Shown here: piece by piece, positions 9,050 through 17,573 of the stretch | Layout of the letters: each line of letters opens with the position of its first letter | Numbering within the stretch: position 1 is the stretch's first letter | Origin: HGM13233 sp900762805 | Lineage (GTDB): Bacteria; Bacillota; Clostridia; Oscillospirales; Ruminococcaceae | Assembly: GCA_937993755.1 (NCBI GenBank) | Contig: CALKMA010000012.1 | Coordinates: forward strand, 1 to 64,000 | Length of the DNA: 64,000 nt | Direction: 5' to 3' | Made by a program: the position numbers and the translations under genes | The notes under the pieces: generated by a model | What the model was told of the DNA's origin: nothing | Seen by the model: the letters and a program-made list of their open reading frames with translations, nothing else | The model's database searches: none

Positions 9050-9187
9050 CAGAAGTCAGAGCCAGGCGCCTTTCCGTGCGGCTCCCCGCGGGGCGCCTGC
9101 CGCGGTATGCCGTGAGCGCACCTTTGCATAGGCTGCACGGCCGGCCGCGCCTGTCTGCCGGTGCCGGCCGCCGCAAAAGGCAGGCCG

Positions 9188-9907
9188 CTATTCGGCCGTG
9201 ACGGTGTCGAGCGCCAGCCGGAGCATATCCTCCATATCGGCGCCGCCGGCCGGAAGGTCGCAGAAGCTTTCCTGCTCGCCCTCAAAGGTGATGCCGCAGA
9301 TAATGGAAACCATCGTCAGCGCGCGGCGGCCGAATTCGGCGGCGGCTGTGTAGAGCGCCGCCCCCTCCATCTCGGAGGCGAGGATGCCGTATCTGGCCCA
9401 GGTGCGGCCGCGGTAATTCTCGGCCAGGCGGTAGAGGCGGTCGTTGCAGACGGTGTTGCCGACATAGACCTTCAGCCCGCGCTCGGCGGCGAGGCGGTCG
9501 GCCGTTTTGAGCAGCTCGAAATCGGCGATGGGAGCGAAGGTGCCGCCGAACAGGCCGTCGTTGATGCCCGACGTGGTGCTGGCCGCCTGCGAGAGCACGA
9601 TATCGCCCAGCTTCATGTCGGCGCGGTAGCCGCCGGAGGTGCCGACACGGATGAGCGACTGACAGCCGAAATCGCGGCACAGCTCGGTGGCGTAGATCAG
9701 CATCGAGGGCACGCCCATACCGGTAGCCATCACCGATACAGGGACGCCGCCGTAGCGGCCGGTGTAGCAGAGCGCCCCGCGCCGGCTGTTGACCAGCCGG
9801 GTGTCGTCCAGATAACGCTCGGCGATAGCGGTGGCGCGCTCAGGGTCTCCGGGCAGCAGCACACGCTCGGCGATCTGGCCGGGCTGTGCGTCGATGTGCA
9901 TACTCAT
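9188..9907 (-). CDS. deoD: Purine-nucleoside phosphorylase, DeoD type
   Basis: 239 aa. Phosphorolysis of purine (deoxy)nucleosides to base and (deoxy)ribose-1-phosphate in the salvage pathway. Signatures of the hexameric PNP/UDP family: LLPGDPERA at the N-terminus, RVGTSGGYRADMKLGD (phosphate/ribose site), ILASEMEGAALY (purine pocket) and a C-terminal CGITFEGE. AAGGA lies just before ATG 9907; Met at 9901 is an alternative. No other deo genes are nearby; the next upstream gene is mntP. Confidence 0.93.
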   Translation of the reverse strand: MSMHIDAQPGQIAERVLLPGDPERATAIAERYLDDTRLVNSRRGALCYTGRYGGVPVSVMATGMGVPSMLIYATELCRDFGCQSLIRVGTSGGYRADMKLGDIVLSQAASTTSGINDGLFGGTFAPIADFELLKTADRLAAERGLKVYVGNTVCNDRLYRLAENYRGRTWARYGILASEMEGAALYTAAAEFGRRALTMVSIICGITFEGEQESFCDLPAGGADMEDMLRLALDTVTAE

Positions 9908-9979
9908 AATGTCTTCCTTTCGGCCGCGGGGCGGCGGGATTTTATGTCAGCCGGCGGGTCGGGCCGCCGGCCTGCTTTT

Positions 9980-10555
9980 TCAGAAATTGATCACGCCGAG
10001 GTGCTCCAGCAGGATCTTGCAGCCGATGAGCACCAGAATGAGGCCGCCGGCCAGCTCGGCTTTGTTTTTGTAGCGGGCGCCGAAGGCGCTGCCGACCTTG
10101 AGGCCGGCGGCCGATATGACGGCCGTGATACAGCCGATGAGCAGCACGGCGGCGGCAATGTTGACGCCGGGCAGCAGAGCGAAGGTGATGCCGACGGCGA
10201 GGGCGTCGATGCTGGTGGCGACGGCCAGCAGCAGCATGGCGCGCGGGGCAAAGGAGCCGTTTGCGTGGGTGTCGCAGCTGTCACCGGCCAGTGCCTCGCG
10301 GATCATGTTGCCGCCGATAAGCACCAGCAGGATGAAGGCGACCCAATGGTCAACGGCAGTGATATACCGCTCAAAGGTCGAGCCCAGCAGATAGCCGATG
10401 AAGGGCATGAGAGCCTGAAAGCCGCCGAACCAGACGGCGACGGTGAAGTAGTTGGACGCTTTGGGCTTGCCGGCCGACAGCCCCTTGCAGATGGAAACCG
10501 CAAAGGCGTCCATCGACAGGCCGACGGCGATGAGCAGCAGTTCGATAATGGTCAT
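9980..10555 (-). CDS. mntP: Manganese efflux pump MntP
   Basis: 191 aa with six predicted membrane helices in two halves, each with the conserved Asp motif: GLSMDAFAVSICKGL near residue 15 and ATSIDALAVGITFALLPG in the second half. It exports excess Mn2+. ATG 10555 follows GGAGG at a normal distance. The leader carries a yybP-ykoY manganese riboswitch, which matches this function and explains the regulation: Mn2+ would turn the gene on. Confidence 0.95.
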   Translation of the reverse strand: MTIIELLLIAVGLSMDAFAVSICKGLSAGKPKASNYFTVAVWFGGFQALMPFIGYLLGSTFERYITAVDHWVAFILLVLIGGNMIREALAGDSCDTHANGSFAPRAMLLLAVATSIDALAVGITFALLPGVNIAAAVLLIGCITAVISAAGLKVGSAFGARYKNKAELAGGLILVLIGCKILLEHLGVINF

Positions 10556-10575
10556 GTTGCGCTTGCCTCCGAAAA

Positions 10576-10736
10576 CAAAAAAATCAGATGCGCCGCCGCA
10601 TCTGAAACTCAATGGGAGCTTAGAATACAGCGGTGCCATATTTCAAGTCTCGCCATTTAAGACAAGCCAGGCGCAGAGCGCCAGTCTGTTGACTTGCCGC
10701 GCGGAAGACCGCGCCAGCTACTCCCTTTGAGAAAGG
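10576..10736 (-). promoter_or_regulatory. yybP-ykoY manganese riboswitch with terminator
   Basis: The minus-strand leader has the family core: CAAAGGGAGTAGC at the 5' end, GTCAACAGACTGG in the middle and GGCGAGACTTGAA closing P1. It is followed by an expression platform hairpin CAGATGCG/CGCATCTG (10604-10585) with a T7 run, just before the mntP ribosome site. Mn2+ binding in this class usually prevents the terminator. Confidence 0.9.
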
Positions 10737-10765
10737 ATTTTACCAGAAAACAGTGCATTTGTCAA
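10737..10765 (-). promoter_or_regulatory. Sigma-A promoter of the mntP leader
   Basis: TTGACA (10765-10760), 17-nt spacer, TAAAAT (10742-10737), placing the transcript start at the riboswitch 5' end. Confidence 0.85.
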
Positions 10766-10986
10766 CCGGAAAATAACTTTTGCCGTCTGTTCGGGCCAAT
10801 TTGACCAAACGGGGCAGAAGCCCCGCATTTTTGGGGGTAAACGGGGACACCGCGATGGGGCCTTCCGGCAGGCCGCCTGCCTGCGCCGCGCCGCCGCTTC
10901 GGGGCGGCCTTCATGACGAAGTGCCCTCTGGCCTCCGAAGCGCCGCCGGCCGTCGGCTGGTTCTTTGCGCCGCCTTTCGGTTTTCG

Positions 10987-11015
10987 TTGACAGGCCGCGG
11001 CGATTTTACTATACT
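10987..11015 (+). promoter_or_regulatory. Sigma-A promoter of the GTPase-NYN gene
   Basis: TTGACA (10987-10992), 17-nt spacer, TATACT (11010-11015). The leader is about 75 nt. The 200 bases before this promoter (10770-10986) contain no gene or RNA I recognise. Confidence 0.85.
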
Positions 11016-11098
11016 TTTAGTTAAGCAATGGGGCGTGCCCCGGCGGGCCGGCAGGCGGCTGCCTGTGCCTGAAAGCATTTCGGAAGGGGGAAAGGTGT

Positions 11099-13771
11099 AT
11101 GGACCGCTTGGTCATCGGCATTGTGGCGCACGTGGACGCCGGCAAGACAACCCTGTCAGAGGCCATGCTCTTTCTGTCGGGCGCGCTGCGCACATTGGGG
11201 CGCGTTGACCATCAGGACGCCTTTCTTGATACCTTTGCGCTGGAGCGCCGCCGGGGCATCACCATCTTTGCCAAGCAGGCGGTCATGACGGTGGGCGATC
11301 GGTCGTTCACGCTGCTTGACACCCCCGGCCATGCCGATTTTTCGGCCGAGCTGGAGCGCTCGCTTTCTGTGCTTGACGCTGCCGTTGTTGTCGTCAGCGG
11401 CACAGCGGGCGTGCAGAGCCATACGGCGGCTGTCTGGCGGCTGCTGCGTGCGCGGGGCATCCCTACCTTTATTTTTGTCAATAAGACCGATCTGCCCGGC
11501 TTTGACCGGGCAGCCATCGAGGCCGACCTTGCCCGCAGCTTCGGTGCGGGGGTCGTCGAGCTTTCGCGGGGCGACGCCGAAGCGGCCGCCCTGTGCGATG
11601 AGCAGCTGCTGGAGAAGTATCTTGAGACGGGAGCGCTGCCTGATGAGGCCGTCGCCGCCGCCGTGGCGCGGGGGCGGCTGTTTCCCTGCTGCTTCGGCTC
11701 GGCGCTGCGGCTGACAGGTGTGGCGGAATTTCTGGATCTGCTTGGAAAATATGCGCCCGCTGCGCCCGACTGCGGTCGTTTTGCCGCCCGTGTGTTCAAA
11801 ATTTCGCGCGATGAGCAGGGGGTGCGGCTGACCCATCTCAAGGTCACCGGCGGTTCGCTGCGGGTGCGTGATACCGTTGCCGTCGGCGGCCGGGAGGAGA
11901 AGGTCACCCAGCTGCGCGTCTATTCCGGCGCGCGCTTCCGCACGGCCGACGAGGTCTTCGCGGGCGAGCTGGCCGCCGTTGCCGGGCTGTCGGATACGGC
12001 GCCGGGCATGGGGCTGGGCGCAGAGAGCGACAGCGGCCCGCCGGAACTTCAGCCGGTCTTTACCTATGCCGTCCGCCTGCCGGAGGGCGCCGACGTACAC
12101 CGCGCCGCCGCCCAGCTGCGTCAGCTGGAGGAGGAGGATCCGCTGCTGCGCGTGCAGTGGGTGGAGGCTGTGCAGGAGCTGCGGGTGCAGCTGATGGGGC
12201 AGGTGCAGCTGGAGGTGCTGGGCGAGCTGTTTGCCGCCCGCTTCGGCACAAAAATTGCTTTTGAGCGCGGGCAGATCCTCTACCGCGAGACGATAGGGGA
12301 CACCGTTGAGGGTGTTGGCCACTATGAGCCGCTGCGCCACTATGCCGAGGTGCATCTGCTGCTGGAGCCGGCGGCGCGCGGCAGCGGCATCACCATCGAC
12401 AGCGCCGTGCCGGAGGATATGCTGGATCGCAGCTGGCAGCGGCTGATCCTCAGCTATTTGCACGAAAAGCAGCCCGTCGGCATTCTGACCGGCTCGCCGC
12501 TCACCGACGTACATATCACGCTGGCTGCCGGGCGCGCCAGCCTCAAGCATACGGAGGGAGGAGACTTCCGCGAGGCGGCCCGGCGCGCCGTGCGGCAGGG
12601 GCTGATGCAGGCGCGGCCGGTGCTGCTGGAGCCGTGGTTCAGCTTCCGGCTGACGTTGCCGGCGGGGGCTGTCGGCCGTGCGCTGACCGATCTTGAGCGC
12701 ATGGGGGCTGTCCTTGAGCCGCCCGCTGTGTTAGACGGCAGCGCCGATATCGCGGGCGCCGCGCCTGTTTCGCAGCTCGACGGCTATGCCGCCGAGGTGC
12801 AGTCCTATACCAAAGGGGCCGGCCGGCTGAGCCTTGCCTTTGACGGTTACCGCCGCTGTCCCGACCAGCAGCGCGTCGCCGAAGTCATCGGCTACGACCC
12901 GGAGGCCGACACCGAGAACCCGGCCGACAGCATCTTCTGCTCGCACGGCGCGGGCGTGCTGGTCAAATGGCGCGATGTGCCGGCGCAGATGCATCTGGAA
13001 AGCGTGCTGACGCCGCCGGCCGACGAGCCGCCCGCCCGTGCGGCGCGCTATGCCGCGGCGCTGGCCTCCGACAGGGAGCTGATGCAGATCTTTGAGCGCA
13101 CCTACGGCCCCATCAAGCGCGACCGGCTGATGGCCATGCGCCGCGCGCCGTCCGAGCAGAAGCCGTTTCGGATGGCACCGCAGCCCGAAGGGCCTGTCTA
13201 CCTGCTGGTTGACGGCTATAATATCATCTTCGCGTGGGACGACCTGAAAAAGCTGGCGGCCGGGAGTCTGGAGCTGGCCCGCAGCCGTCTGGTCGAGCGC
13301 CTGCGCAATTATCAGGGCTATGTGCAGCAGCCGGTCATCATTGTCTTTGACGCCTACAAGGTGGCGGGCGGCACCGGCTCGGTCGAGCGGTACGGCGGGC
13401 TTTCGGTGGTTTATACAAAGGAGGCCGAAACGGCCGATATGTATATCGAGAGGGTGACCCGTGAGATCGGCAAAAAGCACCGTGTGCGGGTGGCCACCTC
13501 CGACGGGCTGGAGCAGATCATCGTGCTCAGCCACGGCGCGCTGCGGCTGCCGGCCTCCGGCCTTCTCGCGGAGGTGCAAAGCGCCGAGCGGGAGATAGAA
13601 GAGCTGCTGACGGCCGGCGGGACTGGCATTCGGCCGGGCGGTGTGGTAAGATGGAAGCAGACAGGACTTTCCGAACGACAGGAGGAGCTACCGTATGGAG
13701 TACAAAGCCAAGCTGATGGACGAGGCGGCGGTGCGGCGCTCGATGGCGCGCATCACACACGAGATCATTGA
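11099..13771 (+). CDS. TetM/EF-G-like translational GTPase fused to a Rae1/YacP-type NYN nuclease domain
   Basis: 890 aa as read. Residues 1 to about 660 match ribosome-protection/EF-G GTPases: G1 AHVDAGKT (10-17), G2 RRGITI (51-56), G3 DTPGH (74-78), G4 NKTD (128-131) and G5 GSA near 197, then beta-barrel, domain III/V and domain IV-like regions (TKGAGRLSLAFDGYRRCP). Residues about 699-845 are a separate NYN/PIN-like domain of the YacP/Rae1 type with the usual acidic residues: LVDGYNIIFAW, IVFDAYKVAGGTG, YTKEAETADMYIE and VATSDGLEQ. TetM-type factors bind the A-site side of the ribosome; Rae1 cleaves mRNA in the A site. The fusion therefore suggests a ribosome-rescue or mRNA-cleavage factor rather than a plain resistance protein (inference). 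GTG/ATG choice is clear: ATG 11099 follows AAGGGGGAAAGG. The last ~40 residues look unlike protein and overlap pyrR by 77 nt, so the true end may be earlier. Confidence 0.88.
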   Translation: MDRLVIGIVAHVDAGKTTLSEAMLFLSGALRTLGRVDHQDAFLDTFALERRRGITIFAKQAVMTVGDRSFTLLDTPGHADFSAELERSLSVLDAAVVVVSGTAGVQSHTAAVWRLLRARGIPTFIFVNKTDLPGFDRAAIEADLARSFGAGVVELSRGDAEAAALCDEQLLEKYLETGALPDEAVAAAVARGRLFPCCFGSALRLTGVAEFLDLLGKYAPAAPDCGRFAARVFKISRDEQGVRLTHLKVTGGSLRVRDTVAVGGREEKVTQLRVYSGARFRTADEVFAGELAAVAGLSDTAPGMGLGAESDSGPPELQPVFTYAVRLPEGADVHRAAAQLRQLEEEDPLLRVQWVEAVQELRVQLMGQVQLEVLGELFAARFGTKIAFERGQILYRETIGDTVEGVGHYEPLRHYAEVHLLLEPAARGSGITIDSAVPEDMLDRSWQRLILSYLHEKQPVGILTGSPLTDVHITLAAGRASLKHTEGGDFREAARRAVRQGLMQARPVLLEPWFSFRLTLPAGAVGRALTDLERMGAVLEPPAVLDGSADIAGAAPVSQLDGYAAEVQSYTKGAGRLSLAFDGYRRCPDQQRVAEVIGYDPEADTENPADSIFCSHGAGVLVKWRDVPAQMHLESVLTPPADEPPARAARYAAALASDRELMQIFERTYGPIKRDRLMAMRRAPSEQKPFRMAPQPEGPVYLLVDGYNIIFAWDDLKKLAAGSLELARSRLVERLRNYQGYVQQPVIIVFDAYKVAGGTGSVERYGGLSVVYTKEAETADMYIERVTREIGKKHRVRVATSDGLEQIIVLSHGALRLPASGLLAEVQSAEREIEELLTAGGTGIRPGGVVRWKQTGLSERQEELPYGVQSQADGRGGGAALDGAHHTRDH

Positions 13772-14231
13772 AAAGAACCGCGGCGCGCAGGAGCTTTGCC
13801 TGCTCGGCATCAAGCGGCGCGGCATTCCGCTGGCCAATATGCTGGCCGACAATATCGAAAGGTTCGAGGGCGTCCGCGTGCCGGTGGGGCACATTGATAT
13901 CAGCCTCTACCGCGACGATCTGACGGAAACGCGGGAGCTGCCGACGGCCGACGGCAGCGACATCCCCTGCGATATCCGCGACAGGACGGTTGTTCTGGTT
14001 GACGACGTCATCTACACAGGCCGCACGGTGCGCGCCGCCATCGAGGCCGTGTTCGCCTGCGGGCGGCCGCGTCAGATACAGCTGGCGGTGCTCATCGACC
14101 GTGGCCACCGCGAGCTGCCGCTGCGCCCCGATTTTGTGGGGAAGAATATCCCGACGTCGAAAAATGAAATGATATCGGTGGCCGTCGATGAGTATGACGG
14201 CGAGACAGGCGTCTCGCTGTGGAGCCTGTAA
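13695..14231 (+). CDS. pyrR: PyrR: pyr mRNA-binding attenuation protein / uracil phosphoribosyltransferase
   Basis: 178 aa. The PRPP-binding signature VVLVDDVIYTGRTVRAA is near residue 100, and the RNA-binding region includes the N-terminal LLGIKRRGIPLA and the C-terminal GKNIPTSKNEMISV. Start ATG 13695 has AGGAGGAG upstream. PyrR binds pyr leader RNA in the presence of UMP to promote termination. No pyrimidine biosynthesis gene or pyr leader is visible nearby, so it acts in trans or mainly as a UPRT. Confidence 0.95.
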   Translation: MEYKAKLMDEAAVRRSMARITHEIIEKNRGAQELCLLGIKRRGIPLANMLADNIERFEGVRVPVGHIDISLYRDDLTETRELPTADGSDIPCDIRDRTVVLVDDVIYTGRTVRAAIEAVFACGRPRQIQLAVLIDRGHRELPLRPDFVGKNIPTSKNEMISVAVDEYDGETGVSLWSL

Positions 14232-14458
14232 GCCGACCGGACAGGCGGGACGGCGTTTGCCTGCGTTTGCCGGCGGCGGGCCGGCGAGCCTTCGCCTGCC
14301 GGTGATTTTCAGCGGCTTTCGATAGAGGGCCGGCGCAGCGGGCTGTTTCCCGAACAGCCCGCTTTCGGCTGTCCGGTCAGTCGATCGGTTATCCTGCCGG
14401 CTGTCCGGCCTGACCTTTCACTCAGGTGCCCGCCCCGCTGCGGCCGTCCATACCGCGC

Positions 14459-14776
14459 TCAGCTGGTATAATCTTCGATCAGCTGCTGAAGCTCTTCCTG
14501 TGTTTCGACGGTGATGCCCCTTTGAAGCAGCGCCTGGTCAGCCGCCGGCAGCGTGTAGACCGGTATATCGAACCGCAGTGCCGGAAGATCGGCGCTGCCG
14601 AAAAAGACGGCGATACCGCCCTCATACTCGCGCAGTGTATAGCAGGCGGCCGGCACCGGAGCAGCGGCCGGCTGGGGCAGCGCCTGCGGAAGAGCGCCGG
14701 CCGTCCCCGCGATCACGGCCACGGCGGCGCACAGAACCGTCACGGCGGCCAGAAGCCGCATCCTCCTGTCCTTCAT
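14459..14776 (-). CDS. Small anchored protein with a BofC C-terminal-like domain
   Basis: About 105 aa: an N-terminal hydrophobic signal/anchor (LLAAVTVLCAAVAVIAGTAGA) followed by an extracytoplasmic domain reading YTLREYEGGIAVF, DIPVYTLPAADQALL and GITVETQEELQQLIEDY. This matches the small BofC-C-like domain common in clostridial spore formers; its role is not established. ATG 14776 is preferred because GGAGG lies 8 nt upstream; the GTG at 14785 overlaps that site. Confidence 0.65.
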   Translation of the reverse strand: MKDRRMRLLAAVTVLCAAVAVIAGTAGALPQALPQPAAAPVPAACYTLREYEGGIAVFFGSADLPALRFDIPVYTLPAADQALLQRGITVETQEELQQLIEDYTS

Positions 14777-14831
14777 ATGTCTCACCTCCGCCCCTATTTT
14801 TGGCCGAAATGTTAATTTCTATGCCGGGGCT

Positions 14832-14859
14832 TTTATTTTATGGCAAGTTGTGCTATACT
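14832..14859 (+). promoter_or_regulatory. Possible promoter of the cell-envelope operon
   Basis: TTTATT, 16-nt spacer, TATACT (14854-14859), about 95 nt before the PBP start. The -35 is weak. Confidence 0.45.
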
Positions 14860-14954
14860 TTTAAAGAATATGGATCGCTGTCCCCGGTTCCGACGTTGCC
14901 CGGAAGCGCGCGGCGGGCGGCCCCATACCCTTCGTTTGAACGAAAGGAGCCCCT

Positions 14955-17573
14955 ATGGCAGACAACAAGTTCAAGACCTTAGACATCTTTGATGATGACG
15001 ATAATCAGAACGCGGCCAAGCCGGCCCCGGCGGCAGAGACCGCCGGCGACAGGCCGGCTGCCGGCACCTTCAAGACGCTGGAGCTTGTCGATGACGAGAC
15101 AGCCGGCGCGCAGCCGGCCGCAGAGAGCCGTGAGCCGTCCGACGAGGTCCGCGTCATTCTGGCCGATCTGAGAAAGGACGAGGCGCAGGCAGGGCAGCCG
15201 GCTTCCCCCCAGGCGGCGGCACAGTCCAAGGCGGCCCCCAAGGCGGCAGCGCAGCCGGCGGCCGGGAAAAGCAGCGCCAAGGCAGCCCCGCAGAGTGCGG
15301 GAGCCGCCAGAAGCAAAAAGAAAGCGGGCAGCTTCGGTGAAAAGCTGAGGCTGTCCTTTGAGGAGCGCTCCGAGCAGGCCGAGGCCCGCCGCGAGGCGCG
15401 CATGGCCGTTCCGGTTTTCAAGCGCACCCTCTATTTCGCGCGCGATTTCATCACGGTCTGCTTCTGCCTGGCCGTTATCATCGGCTCGGTGGTGGCCGCC
15501 ATGCTGGCGATTTATGTCGTCAATGTGACCGATGGTGACGGCGATCTGCTCAAGAACTATTCACTTTCCTACACCACCATTTTCTACGCCAAGGACGATT
15601 CATCGGGCGAATATATCGAGTCACAGCGCCTCTACGGCGACGAAAACCGCATCTGGGTCGCCTACGGCGACATGCCCAAGCATCTCATCAATGCGGCCAT
15701 CGCCGTTGAGGATAACACCTTCTGGGATAACGACGGCGTCAGCTGGAAGCGCACCTTTGCGGCCTTCATCAACGAGGCCAGCGGCGGCCGTCTTCTCGGC
15801 AGCATGCAGGGCGGCTCGACCATCACCCAGCAGCTGATTAAGAACATTACCAACGACCGCGCGGTCGATAGTGTATCGGGCATCCTGCGCAAGATGCGCG
15901 AGATCTACCGTGCGCTGCTGCTCACCAATTCCCATTCCAAGACCGAGATCATGGAGGCATATCTCAACACCATCCGCCTTTCGGGGCAGTATGCCGGTGT
16001 TGAGGCGGGCGCCAACGCCTATTTCAACGTTCATACCTCTGAGCTGACCATTGCGCAGTCGGCGGCGATCGTCGCCACCACCAACAATCCCTACCGGTAC
16101 AGCCCCCTCAGCCAGCCGGAGAACAATAAGATCCGCCGCGAGTACATCATCGGCCTGATGCTGGAGCAGGGGCTTATTTCGCAGCAGGAGTATGACGAGG
16201 CCATGGCCGAATCGGCCAACCTCATCACCGTCAATTCGGTCGATGAGAACGGCGAATACATCATCCCGCGCGACGAGCTCATCAACGCGACGGTCAATCA
16301 GGTGTTCGACTGGTTTACCGATGCCGTCATCGTTGATGTTCTGAAGGATCTTCAGAAGCTCGGCGGTTACACGGCCAGCGAGGCCTACAACCTGCTGTAC
16401 AACGGCGGCCTGCGCGTCTACACCACCAAGAGCGCCCGCATCCAGGAGATCTGCAATGACTGCGCCCTCGATTCGAGCGGCATCTGGCCCAAGTATACCG
16501 ACGAAAACGGCAACCGCCAGCAGGGCGCGCTTATCATTATGAATACCAAGGGCGAGATACTCGGCGTTATGGGCAAGATCGGTGAAAAGACCCAGAGCCG
16601 TGTCTACAACATCGCTACCGACGGTGTGCGTCAGGTCGGCTCGTCGATGAAGCCCATCGGCGTCTACGGCCCCGCCATCGAGATGAATGCCATCCATTAT
16701 TCCTCGCTGTTTGAGGACGCCCCCATCGCCATCCGCATCAACGGGCGGCTGACCAACTACCCCGTCAACTACTGGCGCACCTATGGCGACCCCATTACCA
16801 TCCAGTACGCCGTTGAGCAGTCCTACAATACGGTGGCTGTGCGCGTGCTGCGCATGATTTCCTTTGAGTACAGCTACGCCTATGTTACCAACCTGCTGGG
16901 CGTTACCTCGCTCGATCCTGTTTACGACAAGACCTATTCGTCGCTGGCGCTGGGCGGCAGCCGCACCGGCATCTCGCTGGAGGAGCTGACGGCGGCCTAT
17001 GTCCCGTTTTCCAACGGCGGCATGTACTACACGCCGCATACCTACACCAAGGTCACCAAGGCCGACGGCAGCGTTATCCTCGACAAGGAGGCCAATATCA
17101 CCTCCATCCGCGCCTTTACCGAGCAGTCGGCCATGATCATGAACCGCCTGCTGCAGACGGTCGTGTCGCGCGGCTCCGGCAACGCGGCCAAGTACGGCTC
17201 GATGCCGCTGGCCGGCAAGACCGGCACCACCACCGATGAGGCCGACTTCCTGTTTGTCGGCATGAATCCGTACTATGTCACCGGCGTTTGGGCCGGCTAT
17301 GAGTACACCGGCCGGACCAAGGCCCGTTCGCCTGTGACCACCCGCTACGCCTTCAAGTATGTCATGTCGCGTGCCAGCGAGGGACTGGCTTATATGAACT
17401 TCCCGTCGGCGACCGGTGTGGTATCGCATGAATTCTGCACCGTTTCGGGCGAGCTGGCCAGCGCGAGCTGCCCCACCACCCGCACCGGCTATTACAAGAC
17501 CGGCTATATGCCGGGCACCTGCAACCACAGCTACTATGTTGCTCCCACGGAGGACTTCGTGAATGGCAACTGA
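14955..17573 (+). CDS. Class A penicillin-binding protein (glycosyltransferase + transpeptidase)
   Basis: 872 aa bifunctional peptidoglycan polymerase and crosslinker. An unusually long Ala/Lys/Pro-rich cytoplasmic N-terminus (1 to about 150, with two related FKTLDIFDDD and FKTLELVDDE segments) precedes one membrane helix (about 158-190). The GT51 domain shows AVEDNTFWDNDG (catalytic Glu near 252) and GGSTITQQLIKN (about 285). The transpeptidase domain shows SSMK (about 561), SYN (about 622) and KTGTT (about 753). The envelope context (RluA, M23 protein, murA downstream) supports a role in wall growth or sporulation. Start ATG 14955 follows AAAGGAG. Confidence 0.95.
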   Translation: MADNKFKTLDIFDDDDNQNAAKPAPAAETAGDRPAAGTFKTLELVDDETAGAQPAAESREPSDEVRVILADLRKDEAQAGQPASPQAAAQSKAAPKAAAQPAAGKSSAKAAPQSAGAARSKKKAGSFGEKLRLSFEERSEQAEARREARMAVPVFKRTLYFARDFITVCFCLAVIIGSVVAAMLAIYVVNVTDGDGDLLKNYSLSYTTIFYAKDDSSGEYIESQRLYGDENRIWVAYGDMPKHLINAAIAVEDNTFWDNDGVSWKRTFAAFINEASGGRLLGSMQGGSTITQQLIKNITNDRAVDSVSGILRKMREIYRALLLTNSHSKTEIMEAYLNTIRLSGQYAGVEAGANAYFNVHTSELTIAQSAAIVATTNNPYRYSPLSQPENNKIRREYIIGLMLEQGLISQQEYDEAMAESANLITVNSVDENGEYIIPRDELINATVNQVFDWFTDAVIVDVLKDLQKLGGYTASEAYNLLYNGGLRVYTTKSARIQEICNDCALDSSGIWPKYTDENGNRQQGALIIMNTKGEILGVMGKIGEKTQSRVYNIATDGVRQVGSSMKPIGVYGPAIEMNAIHYSSLFEDAPIAIRINGRLTNYPVNYWRTYGDPITIQYAVEQSYNTVAVRVLRMISFEYSYAYVTNLLGVTSLDPVYDKTYSSLALGGSRTGISLEELTAAYVPFSNGGMYYTPHTYTKVTKADGSVILDKEANITSIRAFTEQSAMIMNRLLQTVVSRGSGNAAKYGSMPLAGKTGTTTDEADFLFVGMNPYYVTGVWAGYEYTGRTKARSPVTTRYAFKYVMSRASEGLAYMNFPSATGVVSHEFCTVSGELASASCPTTRTGYYKTGYMPGTCNHSYYVAPTEDFVNGN

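Noticed and set aside
9161..10660. 499-codon frame antisense to deoD and mntP
   Set aside because: Shadow of two well-supported genes; composition is repetitive and it covers the Mn riboswitch terminator.
11099..13771. Simple tetracycline-resistance gene
   Set aside because: The GTPase half resembles TetM, but the extra NYN domain, housekeeping context and GC-rich codon use argue against an acquired resistance gene; resistance cannot be claimed from sequence.
15621..17528. 635-codon frame antisense to the PBP gene
   Set aside because: Arises from codon bias of the sense gene; low-complexity Gly/Val/Asp product without start signals.
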